DNA of 64,000 nt. Origin: Prostheceraeus crozeri (Eukaryota > Platyhelminthes > Polycladida > Euryleptidae). Below are positions 9,245 to 19,200 of the stretch, one piece after another. The notes beneath the pieces are model-generated. The model was not told the origin of the DNA and ran no database searches. It saw nothing but the letters and a program-made list of their open reading frames with translations. The stretch is taken from the NCBI GenBank assembly GCA_907163375.1, contig CAJQUW010000917.1, forward strand, positions 175,116-239,115, given 5' to 3'. Positions within the stretch are counted from its first letter, which is position 1. Each line of letters starts with the position of its first letter. A program made the translations under genes and the position numbers.

Positions 9245-9895
9245 ATGAGTTTTTCAAAAATGGTTGTCATTCCTCAAGAGGAATATCTACAGCTATCAAT
9301 GACAAGAAATATTCAGGAAGTTAAAAATGTGGATCAGCCGGTTACAGATCAACTTAAGCAATTATCTCAACAGGATAGGGAAATTCAAAAGATTGAGGAT
9401 ACTTATCGACGAATTCAGTTACAGGCTGAGAATTTAGAGGAAAGACGACATATTAGGGAAAAGCTGCACAAATTCATAACTCTTTCAACTCCTCGAGCAT
9501 ATCGCATGCGAGCTGAAAGGTTGTTTGATTTTATTGATCCCCACGTAAAGTTCAATAAGCGAGGAGAAATAATAGAAGAAAACGGTGATGTAATTAGGAA
9601 CAGTCACATTGATGATCTTCTACAATATGCTGTGAGAGATGTAAGGCGAAAGCTGGGTGCTCCACAAGGATGGGAATACTTTCAAAAAGTGCTATCTAAT
9701 CACAACGTCCCCAATAATATAATCGGAGGACCAACTATAAATGAACTGAATAAAGTGTTGGCAACCGATTCTTCAAAAGGAAAAGTATTTACCACAGTCA
9801 AGCGAGAACCCATTGTTTCTCCTGCTACGTCTCCAACTCCGAAGAGAAGAGGGAGACGTTCAACACGAACACCGAAAAGTTATAGCAAATATTAG
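9245..9895 (+). CDS. Conserved Polinton protein of unknown function (coiled coil, basic tail)
   Basis: Intact, 216 residues from the ATG at 9245. It opens with a VVIPQEEYLQL motif shared with the P2 counterpart at 39147-39839 (MIVIPQDEYVQL). A predicted coiled coil covers residues about 30-85, then comes a conserved central domain with the sequence PQGWEYFQKVL-NHNVP, and finally a basic, Ser/Thr/Pro-rich tail (SPTPKRRGRRSTRTPK). It lies between the ATPase and the integrase in both elements, so it belongs to the core gene set. The basic tail suggests nucleic-acid contact, perhaps in the virion; no function can be assigned. Confidence 0.75.
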   Translation: MSFSKMVVIPQEEYLQLSMTRNIQEVKNVDQPVTDQLKQLSQQDREIQKIEDTYRRIQLQAENLEERRHIREKLHKFITLSTPRAYRMRAERLFDFIDPHVKFNKRGEIIEENGDVIRNSHIDDLLQYAVRDVRRKLGAPQGWEYFQKVLSNHNVPNNIIGGPTINELNKVLATDSSKGKVFTTVKREPIVSPATSPTPKRRGRRSTRTPKSYSKY

Positions 9896-9925
9896 GCAAA
9901 TAACAGTGAAATTGCTTCCCATATC

Positions 9926-10240
9926 ATGTCTATGCAGAAAATTTGCTGCTGTTTGAAGTCTGCGCTCGATAGTAAAGGAGAAGAGGGTATAGAAGTTGAT
10001 ATCAATTGCGTTAGCAGTTGCTGTGCAAGTAATACTCGAGCGAGTCGCCAGAGTAAGGAAGATGAGCGCAGCGGAAAAAATGAGACAAATCTACTACGAT
10101 ATCAATCATCCCGCAAGCTTCAGTCGTCCGACCGTTTTAGCCCGTGCAGCAGGTGTACGAATAGAGACAGTGAAGAAATGGTTGAAGAGTCAACCAACCT
10201 ACACGCTACACAAGGATGCGAGGAAGCGGTTTCCAACTAG
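9926..10240 (+). CDS. Cys-rich overlapping frame at the 5' end of the P1 integrase
   Basis: The segment from ATG 9926 encodes MSMQKICCCLKSA and then NCVSSCCASN. The P2 counterpart at 38930-39145 starts MKQMCCLPC and contains CTCCASS. In both elements this Cys-rich frame is placed so that the integrase frame is +1 relative to it. Only the first 50 or so codons are likely meaningful; the rest overlaps the integrase N-terminus. It may be a separate small metal-binding protein, or a zinc-binding N-terminus joined to the integrase by frameshifting or splicing. Confidence 0.5.
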   Translation: MSMQKICCCLKSALDSKGEEGIEVDINCVSSCCASNTRASRQSKEDERSGKNETNLLRYQSSRKLQSSDRFSPCSRCTNRDSEEMVEESTNLHATQGCEEAVSN

Positions 10241-11150
10241 GAGATATGTTGTCAATAATATTGACAGTCAATGGCAAGCAGATTTGGCTGATATGCAGCA
10301 GATATCTCAATACAATGACGGTTACAAGTACATCCCAACCGTAATAGATATTTTATGACGATATGCTTGGGTTCGCGCCTTGAAATCCAAGAGAGGAGCA
10401 GAAGTTGAGGCGGCTTTTCAAAGTATTCTAAATGAAGGGAGGATCCCACAAAGAATACAAACAGATCAAGGAAAGGAAATCGAAAATTCCTACGTTCGTG
10501 GTCTACTTGAGCGATATGACATTGAACTGTTCAGTGCTAAAAGTGCTTACAAAGCTGCGATGGTTGAGAGGTTCAATCGTACATTTAAGACAAAGATATG
10601 GCGGTATTTCAGTGCTAAAAATACACATGTCTGGATAGATGATTTACAGAAGTTCGTGAGAAATTACAATGAGAGCTATGATCGGATTATAAAGATGCGT
10701 CCAATCGACGTCACTCGGGATAATGCTATGGATTTGTGGCTTCGTCTGTATGGCAAGGCACCAAAAGCAACTACCGATAAGAAGAAAATCAACGTTGGTG
10801 ATAGAGTTCGCATCTCTAAAGTGAAGTCTACATTCGAGAAGGGCTATCTACCAAACTGGACCGAAGAAGAATTCTTTGTTGATGAAGTAAATAAAAAATT
10901 CAAACCAACAATGTATAAGTTAATAGACTATCATGGTAATCCAATTGAAGGGAAATTCTACTCATATGAATTACAGGTTGTTGATCGGAGTGAAGAAGTG
11001 TATATGATAGATAGAATAGTTCAGAGGAAAGGACATGGTAATCATAGAAAATATCTCGTCAAATGGAAGGGATATCCTGACTCGTTCAACAGTTGGATAG
11101 CCCATCAAGACTTGAGAAATGTGGAAGTAGGAGACATTAGAGGCTTTTAA
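9996..11150 (+). pseudogene. Retroviral-type integrase with chromodomain, one nonsense codon
   Basis: The frame is open from 9996 (first ATG 10062) to 11150, interrupted only by TGA at 10356-10358 in the VIDI-RYAW region, where P2 has a serine codon. An N-terminal helix-turn-helix-like block (KMRQIYYDINHPASFSR) precedes the catalytic core, with Asp in WQADLAD, Asp in QTDQGKE and Glu in AAMVERFNRT, the D,D35E triad. A basic C-terminal domain (GDRVRISKVKSTFEKGYLPNW) is followed by a chromodomain, with YLVKWKGYPDSFNSW near residue 365. Integrase inserts the linear element and makes 5-6 bp target duplications in this family. Confidence 0.9.
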
Positions 11151-11194
11151 GCTAATATTGGTGAAGGACAACTGATCCCACATTATATCCAATA

Positions 11195-12775
11195 ATGTCG
11201 TCTGCTGAGTTCAACATCATTCCCCCGAGCAACAGCAATCCCAAGATATTTCCAGAGAACAAACCATCGGAGTATTCGGTTGAGTTTGCCAAGCCTCTTT
11301 ATCTGAGTGGCCCTCACGAAGTCGCATTAACTGAAGTCACATATTACAATGATATTAGTTTGTTAACGAATAATTATTTTGAAATACACACGGAAGTACG
11401 TGAAAAGGATTATTGTTTTCGCCTATTTCAGAATGGTCTACATGGAACATGGGATTTTCATCATCTTACTTTACATCCTTTCTCACCATCGCTACCGTCT
11501 GTCAAGAAGATGATCAAAATTGAAAAGGCATATGCAACGTCTTCCTTCAATTCTACAGTTCCCACACTCAGCTTGCAAGATACAGATAATGAAATTGGTA
11601 AAATGTTCCGACGAATAAACGATCTCTTCACTCTCACTTTAAATAGATTCTTCAAGCCAGTTGTAAAAGGCTCAACTAAACTATTGAAAGAAGGGAGGAA
11701 GCATGTTCTGCTAATATTAGGTAGAGATTTGGCACACACTCTAGGTTTCCCAGAAATACATTTTCATCTCTACATTGGTATAATGGACTTGGATGGAAAG
11801 CTGAGAGAACAGTTAGTGATTTTCAATGTTGAATTGCACCGTTGTATGCACTACAGAAAAGGAGTGTCCGCGTCAAGAAAAAATTTGAAGTTATTAAAAA
11901 ATTGAAGACGTTGCAAGAAAGTTTCAAGGATCAGTGCCAGAAAGTTTAATGACTTGTGAATATAAGAAAGAGAAAGTAACTCTTTTTACTGCTGAAATGG
12001 AGGTAGAATTTCTTGTTTTCACTAAAAAGACACCTTTGGAAAAGTCTAATTCCGCTGTTATTGAATTCGGATCTGAAATTCAGAGACTATTCAAGCATCC
12101 GGATAGTCCACCGTGTTTGACAGAATTAAATGATACATATAAGATTCAGTTGAATTCCAATAAACTAAAGACAGCAACAAACGACGCATGGCACATCAAT
12201 GTATATTCCGATAAAATACTGGGTGACGAATTGAGTACCTCAACTGAGCTAGTAAGGAGGGTCAATTTAAACGTTGAAGATCTAAACACACCATCGGAAA
12301 TTTGTACAAAACTGAATGAAAATGGTGCACACTACCTCAACGCAGATGAGTACTTCTTTTCATATGATCCCTTAAAGAAGCGAATGGTTTTAAAAGTAGG
12401 GAGAAATTATCTCATTAAGCTCGACAAGATGTTGGCAACAATTCTAGGGTTCTCAAAATTCACAATAAATGAAGGTACAACCATTGGTAATTCAGCACCT
12501 TCATTAGAGAGAGACATCAGTAGCTTATATATTTACTGCAATATTGTTGAGTATACTAGAGTTGGTGACATCGAGGCTCCATTGCTACGCACATTTCCCT
12601 ATTATCCGTCCGGAAGCAGTTAATCAATCGTGAATTCATCAACAAAATGTATTTACCGATCAATCGAAGTGTTATCAATAGAATCGACATTTCAATTCAT
12701 GATGATGCGGGTGAAATTGTTCCATTCTATGGTGGTGTCACTGTGCTGACAACACATATTAAGAATCGAGACTAA
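11195..12775 (+). pseudogene. Polinton minor capsid (penton-like) protein, copy B, frameshifted
   Basis: The gene starts MSSAEFNIIPPSNSNPK at 11195, ends TAA at 12773-12775, and sits immediately before the core and major capsid genes. The N-terminal motif FPENKPSEYSVEFAKPLYLSG parallels FPKNKPSDYRVELNRPLHLEG of P2 (32906 on the minus strand), and the C-terminal half parallels P2 32946-33800. At least three frame changes are needed: near the A-run at 11877, near 11950 and near 12600. The copy at 1-1571 has the last of these compensated by an extra C. The Polinton minor capsid protein is thought to form the penton vertices; the assignment here rests on position and on its two P2 paralogues. Confidence 0.7.
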
Positions 12776-12818
12776 GGCTTTACGCTGTTGTGAAATTCTT
12801 CAAAATTCAAAATTTACA

Positions 12819-13289
12819 ATGACAGGCTTTTATAGCAGACCATCATATCAAGGCGGATATCCCGTATTTGCTGGAGGTAGGCGACAAGTAGGAGGAGGAA
12901 TATTTGGTGCATTAAAGCGTGCATTACTTCCTGGACTTAAACGCTATGCGTTGCCAGTGATGAAACGCGTAGGAAACAGAGCTTTAGATTTTGGTGCAAA
13001 TGTTGCTGCGGATGCACTCCAAGGAGCGGATATAGGAGAATCAATGAAAGTCCGTGCTCAGCAATCAGCTATTGATGCATTGGATGACCTAACAAAGTCG
13101 AGACGACCTGTTCGTAAGAGGCGCACCAAGACAAGACAAGTTGGATCCGGTCGAGTTACTAAGCAAAGACGAAGAGTTAGGAAATCTAGATCGAAGATTC
13201 CTGTGAAGAAGACAAGAAAGCGAAAGCGAAAGCGGAAATCGAAATCAGTTGGAAATAAGTCGAAACGAAGGAGATTAACGTATTTCTAA
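12819..13289 (+). CDS. Basic core-like virion protein
   Basis: Intact, 156 residues. The N-terminus GFYSRPSYQGGYPVFAGGRR followed by QVGGGIFGALKRALLP matches the P2 protein at 37382-37837 (FYSRPSYVSGGGQIYIGARR). An amphipathic stretch lies in the middle, and the last 60 residues are nearly half Lys/Arg. The Gly-Gly sites and basic tail resemble adenoviral core and minor proteins cleaved by the virion protease, so processing by the protease encoded downstream is plausible. It stops 10 bases before the major capsid gene. Confidence 0.75.
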   Translation: MTGFYSRPSYQGGYPVFAGGRRQVGGGIFGALKRALLPGLKRYALPVMKRVGNRALDFGANVAADALQGADIGESMKVRAQQSAIDALDDLTKSRRPVRKRRTKTRQVGSGRVTKQRRRVRKSRSKIPVKKTRKRKRKRKSKSVGNKSKRRRLTYF

Positions 13290-13299
13290 ACTGAGCGAA

Positions 13300-14586
13300 A
13301 TGCAATCGACTATCAATTCAGCTTTGTGCTTTTTTGATACATCACCCCAGCAAACTGACATAATTTCGTCGAGAATTGTTGACTATTTTCCCTCAACAAA
13401 TATTGTGAGTAATGACATACCTATTCAGTTTGATGTTACTGCTAATGCTGACGACTACATCGACTGTCAGTCTATTGACTTGAAATTGTGTGTACAAATT
13501 AAAAAAACTGATGGTACTAACATTTATTCTAAGGACAAAGTGGGGTTGATCAATCTCCCAATTGCCAGTCTCTTCTCAGATGTCACTTTATCACTAAATA
13601 ATAAGCAGATTGAAGAAGGAGATTCATCACATCCATATGGAGCTTAATTATATACATTGACTCAGTTTCAAAACCAGGCCAAACAAACGCACTTACAAGC
13701 TGCTGGTTGGTTTACAGATCAGTCTGGTAAGTTCGATGATTTCGCTAATAATGGTTTGAAAAAGCGTGTGGAATTAACTGCTGATTCAGTTGAACTACAT
13801 CTAAAAGGTCCTGTCTATCTTGATTTTTTCCGTCAATCGAGATACCTCCTATCTGAAGTACAAATGCGATTGACATTTGTTCGTGCTAGATCAAAATTTT
13901 CTTTGATGTCATTCGGACCTGCTGCATCCTATGATGTACACATAACGGAAGCTGTCCTCAATGTAAGGCGAGTAAAAATGAATCCCACAGTCATCAATCA
14001 ACATGCTGTAGGACTGAAGAACCACAATGCTATATATCCAGTCAATCATAGTGTACTAACCACTTTTACGATTCCGGCGACTACCTCATCTTTTGATTAT
14101 CCCAACCTCTTTCCAATTGCCCTACCGAAGGCAGTGTACATCGCGTTTGTAGAAAATGAATCATTCTGTGGTAACTTTCAGAAGAATCCGTTTCATTTTC
14201 AACATTTTGGTGTCACGAAACTCGGTCTATTCGCAGATGGCAATTCAGTTACTTGTAAAGCCTATCAACCGAATTTTAAGGAAAACAATTTTGTTCGCGA
14301 ATATTGCTCTACTTTCATGGCACTAGACATGTTCAACACTGACGATTCAAATGGTATTACGATGGATATGTATAAGAATGGCTACTTCTATATATTATAC
14401 AACCTCAAAGCAGATTGTGATATAACTGGGGAAAATGTGGATGTTACAAAAGCTGGTAACCTTCGATTGGAACTCACATTTGCGGATCCTTTGAAAGTTC
14501 CTGTAACCGGTTTACTTTACGCAATCTATGACAGCAGCATTGAAATTACTAGATTGAGAGACGTCTTGGCCAACTATCAGAGATGA
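13300..14586 (+). pseudogene. Major capsid protein (double jelly roll), one nonsense codon
   Basis: 428 codons from MQSTINSALCFFDTSPQQTD. A single TAA at 13645-13647 interrupts the frame after HPYGA, where P2 has an ordinary codon in YPYKSYF. Conserved blocks shared with P2 (36102-37379) include the TDI-SSRIVDYFP start, GLINLPIASLFSDVTLSL, the LDFFRQSRYLL block, NPFHFQHF and the FNTDDSNGITMDMYKNGY motif. Length and block order are those of the Polinton major capsid protein. Its stop overlaps the protease start (ATGA), and it follows the core gene closely. Confidence 0.9.
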
Positions 14587-15044
14587 ACAATCTCAGTAAT
14601 GTGGAAATCTTAAACTTAATGAAGAAAGCTCATCCCTATTCCAAGAAATTGTTTCTCAATGTATTCCCAAGAGATGAACTACCTACATCAATTCAGTCAT
14701 ATCCCCGTTCTCTGATTATAAATACAGACACGGTTAATCTACGTGGTAAACATTGGGTTGCCGTGTACATAAATCGCAATAGAGTAGCTGAATATTTTGA
14801 CTCTCTCAATCAGCCGCCATTACATGATATATCAATATGGATGAATAGATTCTCATGGACTAGAAAGAAAGTGACATCGTTCCCACTCCAAAGTAATAGA
14901 TCCCTCATGTGTGGGGGCTACGTACTATATTTCGTTAATGAACGACCTTTGAAAAGTGACTATAAAAGTGTTATTCGATTATTCTCTAGAAATTGTGCTA
15001 AAAACGATGTACTTCTCAACAATTATATGAACTCAGTCTTGTAA
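14583..15044 (+). CDS. Adenovirus-type maturation cysteine protease
   Basis: Intact, 153 residues. The catalytic His is in GKHWVAVYI, Asp in YFDSLNQPP and Cys in MCGGYVLYF, the order of the C48/C5-type virion protease fold (the Ulp1/adenain clan). It starts on the ATG at 14583, overlapping the last bases of the major capsid gene by four. A polyadenylation signal overlaps the stop codon (AATAAA, 15043-15048). Expected role: cleavage of capsid and core precursors during virion assembly. Confidence 0.92.
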   Translation: MNNLSNVEILNLMKKAHPYSKKLFLNVFPRDELPTSIQSYPRSLIINTDTVNLRGKHWVAVYINRNRVAEYFDSLNQPPLHDISIWMNRFSWTRKKVTSFPLQSNRSLMCGGYVLYFVNERPLKSDYKSVIRLFSRNCAKNDVLLNNYMNSVL

Positions 15045-15077
15045 TAAATTCATTATATATGCAAAATTCGTTTTATT
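15043..15077. terminator. Convergent polyadenylation signals between protease and TBP-like gene
   Basis: AATAAA on + at 15043-15048 overlaps the protease stop. On the - strand, AATAAA at 15077-15072 lies after the TBP-like stop at 15155. The two transcription units meet tail to tail here, as they do in P2 at 35610-35645. Confidence 0.7.
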
Positions 15078-15154
15078 TCCCAGAGCGTAATGTTTAGAGG
15101 AGAGCAAAGTTTGACAATTGAAATGTATATTTACAAACTATTTACAACAGTCCA

Positions 15155-15700
15155 TCAACTTTTTACAAAATAATTTTTCAAATCACTTATTATTTGGGAT
15201 ACAACTTTCAAGTCTTTAATGCAAGTTATCACAACTTTCCCATTGTGGAACACGTGAACGTGATAAGGATGCCAATTTGTCATTTGCGCAGCAGGAAATA
15301 ACTCCACCTCATTAGTAAGATTGGACGTAGAGGAAACTTTGCGAAAGCCATAGCGATAATTCAATTCGCATAACACTGTCATGGTTTTTATTTTCCAATT
15401 AGGTAATTTATCCCGTAGTAGTATTTCCAACACGGAGTGTAAGTAATTGAGATCACAATCATCGAAGCACCCAACACACTGCACTGTTCCATTAGGAAAG
15501 AAAAGGACAGTCATGGATTTCTCCTTCTTCAAGATTCTCCATGTCAACATTGTGGGTCGCCCCAGATACAAACTCGTCATCGGCTTTAGCCTCTTCTTCA
15601 ATATTAGCCATTGATTTCTGTTGGGTATGTCTCGCTCGATTTGATGTAGATTGAGTTTTGAGTTTGCTTTTGTAACCACCATGCGATTCACCACTTTCAT
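15155..15700 (-). CDS. TATA-binding-protein-like protein of Polinton P1
   Basis: Intact. The start is taken at 15700 (MKVVNRMVVTKANSKLNLHQ), although the frame is open from 15718. The protein has two similar halves, as TBP does. Half 1 has an N-terminal strand, then a Y-x-G-R-P turn, then the strand pair MTVLFFPNGTVQCVG. Half 2 ends with VELFPAAQMTNW, then the strand pair HVHVFHNGKVVITC and a helix. The E-x-E/V-L-F-P-x-x motif and the I/V-F-x-x-G-K-V-V-I-T block are hallmarks of the TBP saddle, which bends TATA DNA. It overlaps the PC4-like gene upstream by 209 bases in a +1-shifted frame, and the P2 copy does the same. Role (element-encoded initiation factor) is inferred. Confidence 0.8.
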   Translation of the reverse strand: MKVVNRMVVTKANSKLNLHQIERDIPNRNQWLILKKRLKPMTSLYLGRPTMLTWRILKKEKSMTVLFFPNGTVQCVGCFDDCDLNYLHSVLEILLRDKLPNWKIKTMTVLCELNYRYGFRKVSSTSNLTNEVELFPAAQMTNWHPYHVHVFHNGKVVITCIKDLKVVSQIISDLKNYFVKS

Positions 15701-16076
15701 CTGACTTATGTCGTCCATCTCTGACGAATGAAATTATACTTAGTAGAATCTCCTTTATAAAGGAACCCCATGTGACGTCACTAAAACGAAAAAATCGATG
15801 ATCAACATCTTTCCTCTTGGATGAACATACGTAAAGTTTGACAGTTGAATCATATTTTATCCATACCTTTTCATCCAGAGGAATCTTCATCCGAGTATCA
15901 TGTCGCTCAATCAGATTAGCAAAATCTTTAAGTGAGGGCAATGCGTCACTACTAATAGAAACACCACGATGATTTCTACTATTTGTTACAGAATGTCGAA
16001 CAACTATTTTGCTTGAATCTGTTAGGTGAATTTTTTGTCTGTCACTTAACTTCCATGTTCTGATATAATGAGGCAT
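15492..16076 (-). CDS. PC4-like putative DNA-binding/transcription cofactor of P1, acidic tail
   Basis: Intact, 194 residues (MPHYIRTWKLSDRQKIHLTD). It has two repeated beta-beta-beta-helix-like modules: the first ends HRGVSISSDALPSLKDFANL, the second starts around EKVWIKYDSTVKLYV and ends in SFIKEILLSIISFV. The strand-strand-RGI/V-S/T-L-helix pattern recalls the ssDNA-binding domain of the general coactivator PC4/Sub1; similarity is weak and an HMM search is needed. A low-complexity tail finishes with LEEGEIHD, a motif also present in the P2 homologue (MEEGEVCD) even though this tail overlaps the TBP-like gene in another frame. Confidence 0.55.
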   Translation of the reverse strand: MPHYIRTWKLSDRQKIHLTDSSKIVVRHSVTNSRNHRGVSISSDALPSLKDFANLIERHDTRMKIPLDEKVWIKYDSTVKLYVCSSKRKDVDHRFFRFSDVTWGSFIKEILLSIISFVRDGRHKSDESGESHGGYKSKLKTQSTSNRARHTQQKSMANIEEEAKADDEFVSGATHNVDMENLEEGEIHDCPFLS

Positions 16077-16282
16077 ATTCTGAAGTTATTCTTAATGTAA
16101 TTATTATAATCTGATAATTGCCTAAACTTAGTTTATGTTTGCAAATCAACATATCGGAAGGATGCTGAATGCTGTTATGTATTCAAATTCAATTTCTACA
16201 TATCGGAAAGATGTAGAAATGTACACTCGAATATTTACTACCTACGTGTTATTTTTTATTGATTCTACCGTTGTTCTATCCG

Positions 16283-19200
16283 CTATTCTACATCACCTGC
16301 TGTGGGAAGACATTTTCGCCTTTTTGACGGAGGAGGAAGTCCAAGGCTATAGTGTCCATATGGTAAAGATAAGTTCTTTCTTATCCAGCAGCGCTTATCT
16401 TCCCAAAGTGAGAGACCTCGCTTTCTAAACGTTTTTGTTTCAACTATGTGGTTTTTTGAATTTATGACGGTTATTTGCTCATTGGTATCTTTCTCAGTAT
16501 AGTAAACATTTCTATAGTCACTATGTTCTATGCGTCTAGCCACTGCTCTCTGTATACCCTTTGCTCGCCTAATGCTATGATGTGTTGAATCTAGAAATTT
16601 CATTGAATACATTTTTGGTTTCAAAAGAAACATCTCCTCAAGCAACTTTCCCGCGCACTCATCCTTAAAACAACCGAGTCTAGCCTTGTTTGTAATTGAA
16701 TATAAACGGTGATTCACATCATAATTTGAGGAATCAAAATTTTCACCGAAATACAGGAGTATATCCTCTAGACGAACAGATGGTGAGGTAGATAGACAAA
16801 GGAAAAAGCTATCGGTATCACCTCCACACTGACGTGCTCTATTTATCAGTGGACATCTAATTAAATCTTTATAATACAACTGGTACATTTCTAATTTACT
16901 ATAGTCAAGAACTTCTTGACCAACATAAATTAGTTTATTTAGAACTATTGAAGGTTTATACAGTTCCATACCAACTAAATCTTCATCGAATATCTTATGC
17001 TGGACATATAGGGGATGATTGGCCAATTTAGATAGTTGCAATGTTGTATTTACTAATTTGAAGTTCCTCCGACGTCTCACATTCTCCATAGTCTTACCAA
17101 ACAGGGAGTTGTTTTTTCATTTATAAAACGCTTTTTCAAAATCAGATTTTGATTGAGCTCTTTTCTGCGAATTCATATCAATATATTGTCTCAGCCAAGA
17201 TTTTTGTGTGAACTGGATTCCAGCATGGACCTTCTCTATCTTCATTCCCATAGAGAGGTAGAATTTTAGAATCGAGTAATGAACAACATAATTTTCTCCA
17301 TCGAACTGATGAAGCAACAGTTTCTTTGTGCTTGTGAAACACATATTTGGTCTTAAAGTTTCATACAAATTTTTCTCATATGTAGAAAACATTTTTTGCT
17401 CTACCAATTGCATTTCTGGAGTTAATGGAAAATCAGCCGTGTCATCGTGAATGTCTGAAGGATATTCTAAATCCAAATCAAAGACATAACCTATATCAGC
17501 CTCATTATCAATATTTTGAATGTTTTCCTCATTTGAGAAATACACTACTTGACCTTCATCAAGCCATTTGAAGTTTGAATGTGGGAGATTCTCACTTAGC
17601 GACGAACCGTAAAGGTTGTTGACGTCTAAATATGCTAAATGACGGCTCTCTTGTGAATTGTTTTGCAACTCTGAAATACGAGCACGCGCTCTATGAATAT
17701 TTGTAAACGTCATATCTCCTCGGATCCCCCTCTCAAAAAGATTATACATGCTCTCATCTTGAATGTAGTGTGGGGGATCATTCGAAGCAAAATTCAATGC
17801 TGATGTGAAGCTAAGGTGAGGAAGGCTAACAAAATGAACTGGATCTACTTGATCTTCATCTTGACTTAATTTCCTAAATGTCTCAAAAATGTCTGCCAAC
17901 AGCAAGACATCTAACTTGAGGAATGCAAGCATGTAGTCTCCAAATGTTTTGCAATTAAACGCATTCCATGCTTTTTTTGCGTGCTCATAATCTATATCGT
18001 TGCAATGCTCAAGAGTAAGATCGTTGTAAAATTCCCTTTGAGGAGGAAGACAGAGCTCCGTTAGAGTTGCCAAACTACTAAAATATGAGTACGGAAACAC
18101 TCCTTTTTCGTAAAGAATATCATCAGTTAATTTTGGAAATTCATTTCGCAGCGCTTCTACATGTTTGTAGACTTTCAGACTTTTGGCTAATTCAGCAAGC
18201 GATGCACTCAGAAATTGATATGAGTCCAAAAATTTCAATTTAAAATATACAGGCTTTCCATTATATTCGCTTACTGGAATTTTTGATGATAGAGTAATAT
18301 ATTTCTCAGCAGTAGCTGCAATAACATCTAACTTCCAAGATTTCTTTTTACCAATTGCTTTACAACAAACAATATGGCTGTCATAGTTTTTGAAATTGGG
18401 AAAGAAAACAGGAAGCTCTCGTCGATTCACTCTTAATCGCAAATTGCACTTTGAACATAATGCTTGCCTGTACTTTCCGGTTATGTGATCGTGATCACAA
18501 ACTTTTGATATATCTTCACTAAATTTTATCTTACATTTATTGCAATTTTCTGCATTTTTATGAGCAATATCTTCCACTGCTGTCAATCGCATCGGCATTC
18601 TCGTCATGACATTTTGATTATCATATAAATTTTGAACAACGTCTTCTAAATGATTTAGGAACTCAGCGATGCAATTTTCCCCTTCAAACAGATAATAGGT
18701 GTTATTATAGGTTGACTGAAGTGCCTCATGCCAGACGTGGTACACACCTACAGCCGCAGGTTTATGAATTTTATTTTCTATTAAACACTCGATATCGGCG
18801 TATATGACTAAAGGTGGACTGAGTTGGTGCTCAGTACTACTTATCTGAACTTCTAAATGTTTGGGCATTTTTTCTATTTGCGCCTTACCACGGCTACAGA
18901 ATTGAAAATGTCGTTCTAAAACGCTTCTCTTTGAAAAGGATTGAGTGCATCTTTCACAAAAAATCTTGCGACTTGTGTAAAATTTGCTATATAACCTAGA
19001 TAATTTTCGTATGCCGCAATAATGGGCAAAACCGTTATGTAGCACTAGCAAAATATTAACGGTTCTTTTGCCAATGAAATTGCTATTGTATCTTACTCCC
19101 TTGAGACCATTTTCATACAAGTGGATATTTACTTTTATATCATTGTTTTTCTCAAACTTAGGAATGTCCTTTATTGACACTGGTGTGGAAATGCCATCCA

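Noticed and set aside
10356-10358. Stop in the P1 integrase considered as selenocysteine or programmed readthrough
   Set aside because: P2 has a serine codon there and no recoding signal is visible; a simple nonsense mutation is more likely.
16135-16428. Plus-strand frame of 97 codons
   Set aside because: It is antisense to the polymerase C-terminus and spacer and has no protein-like features.
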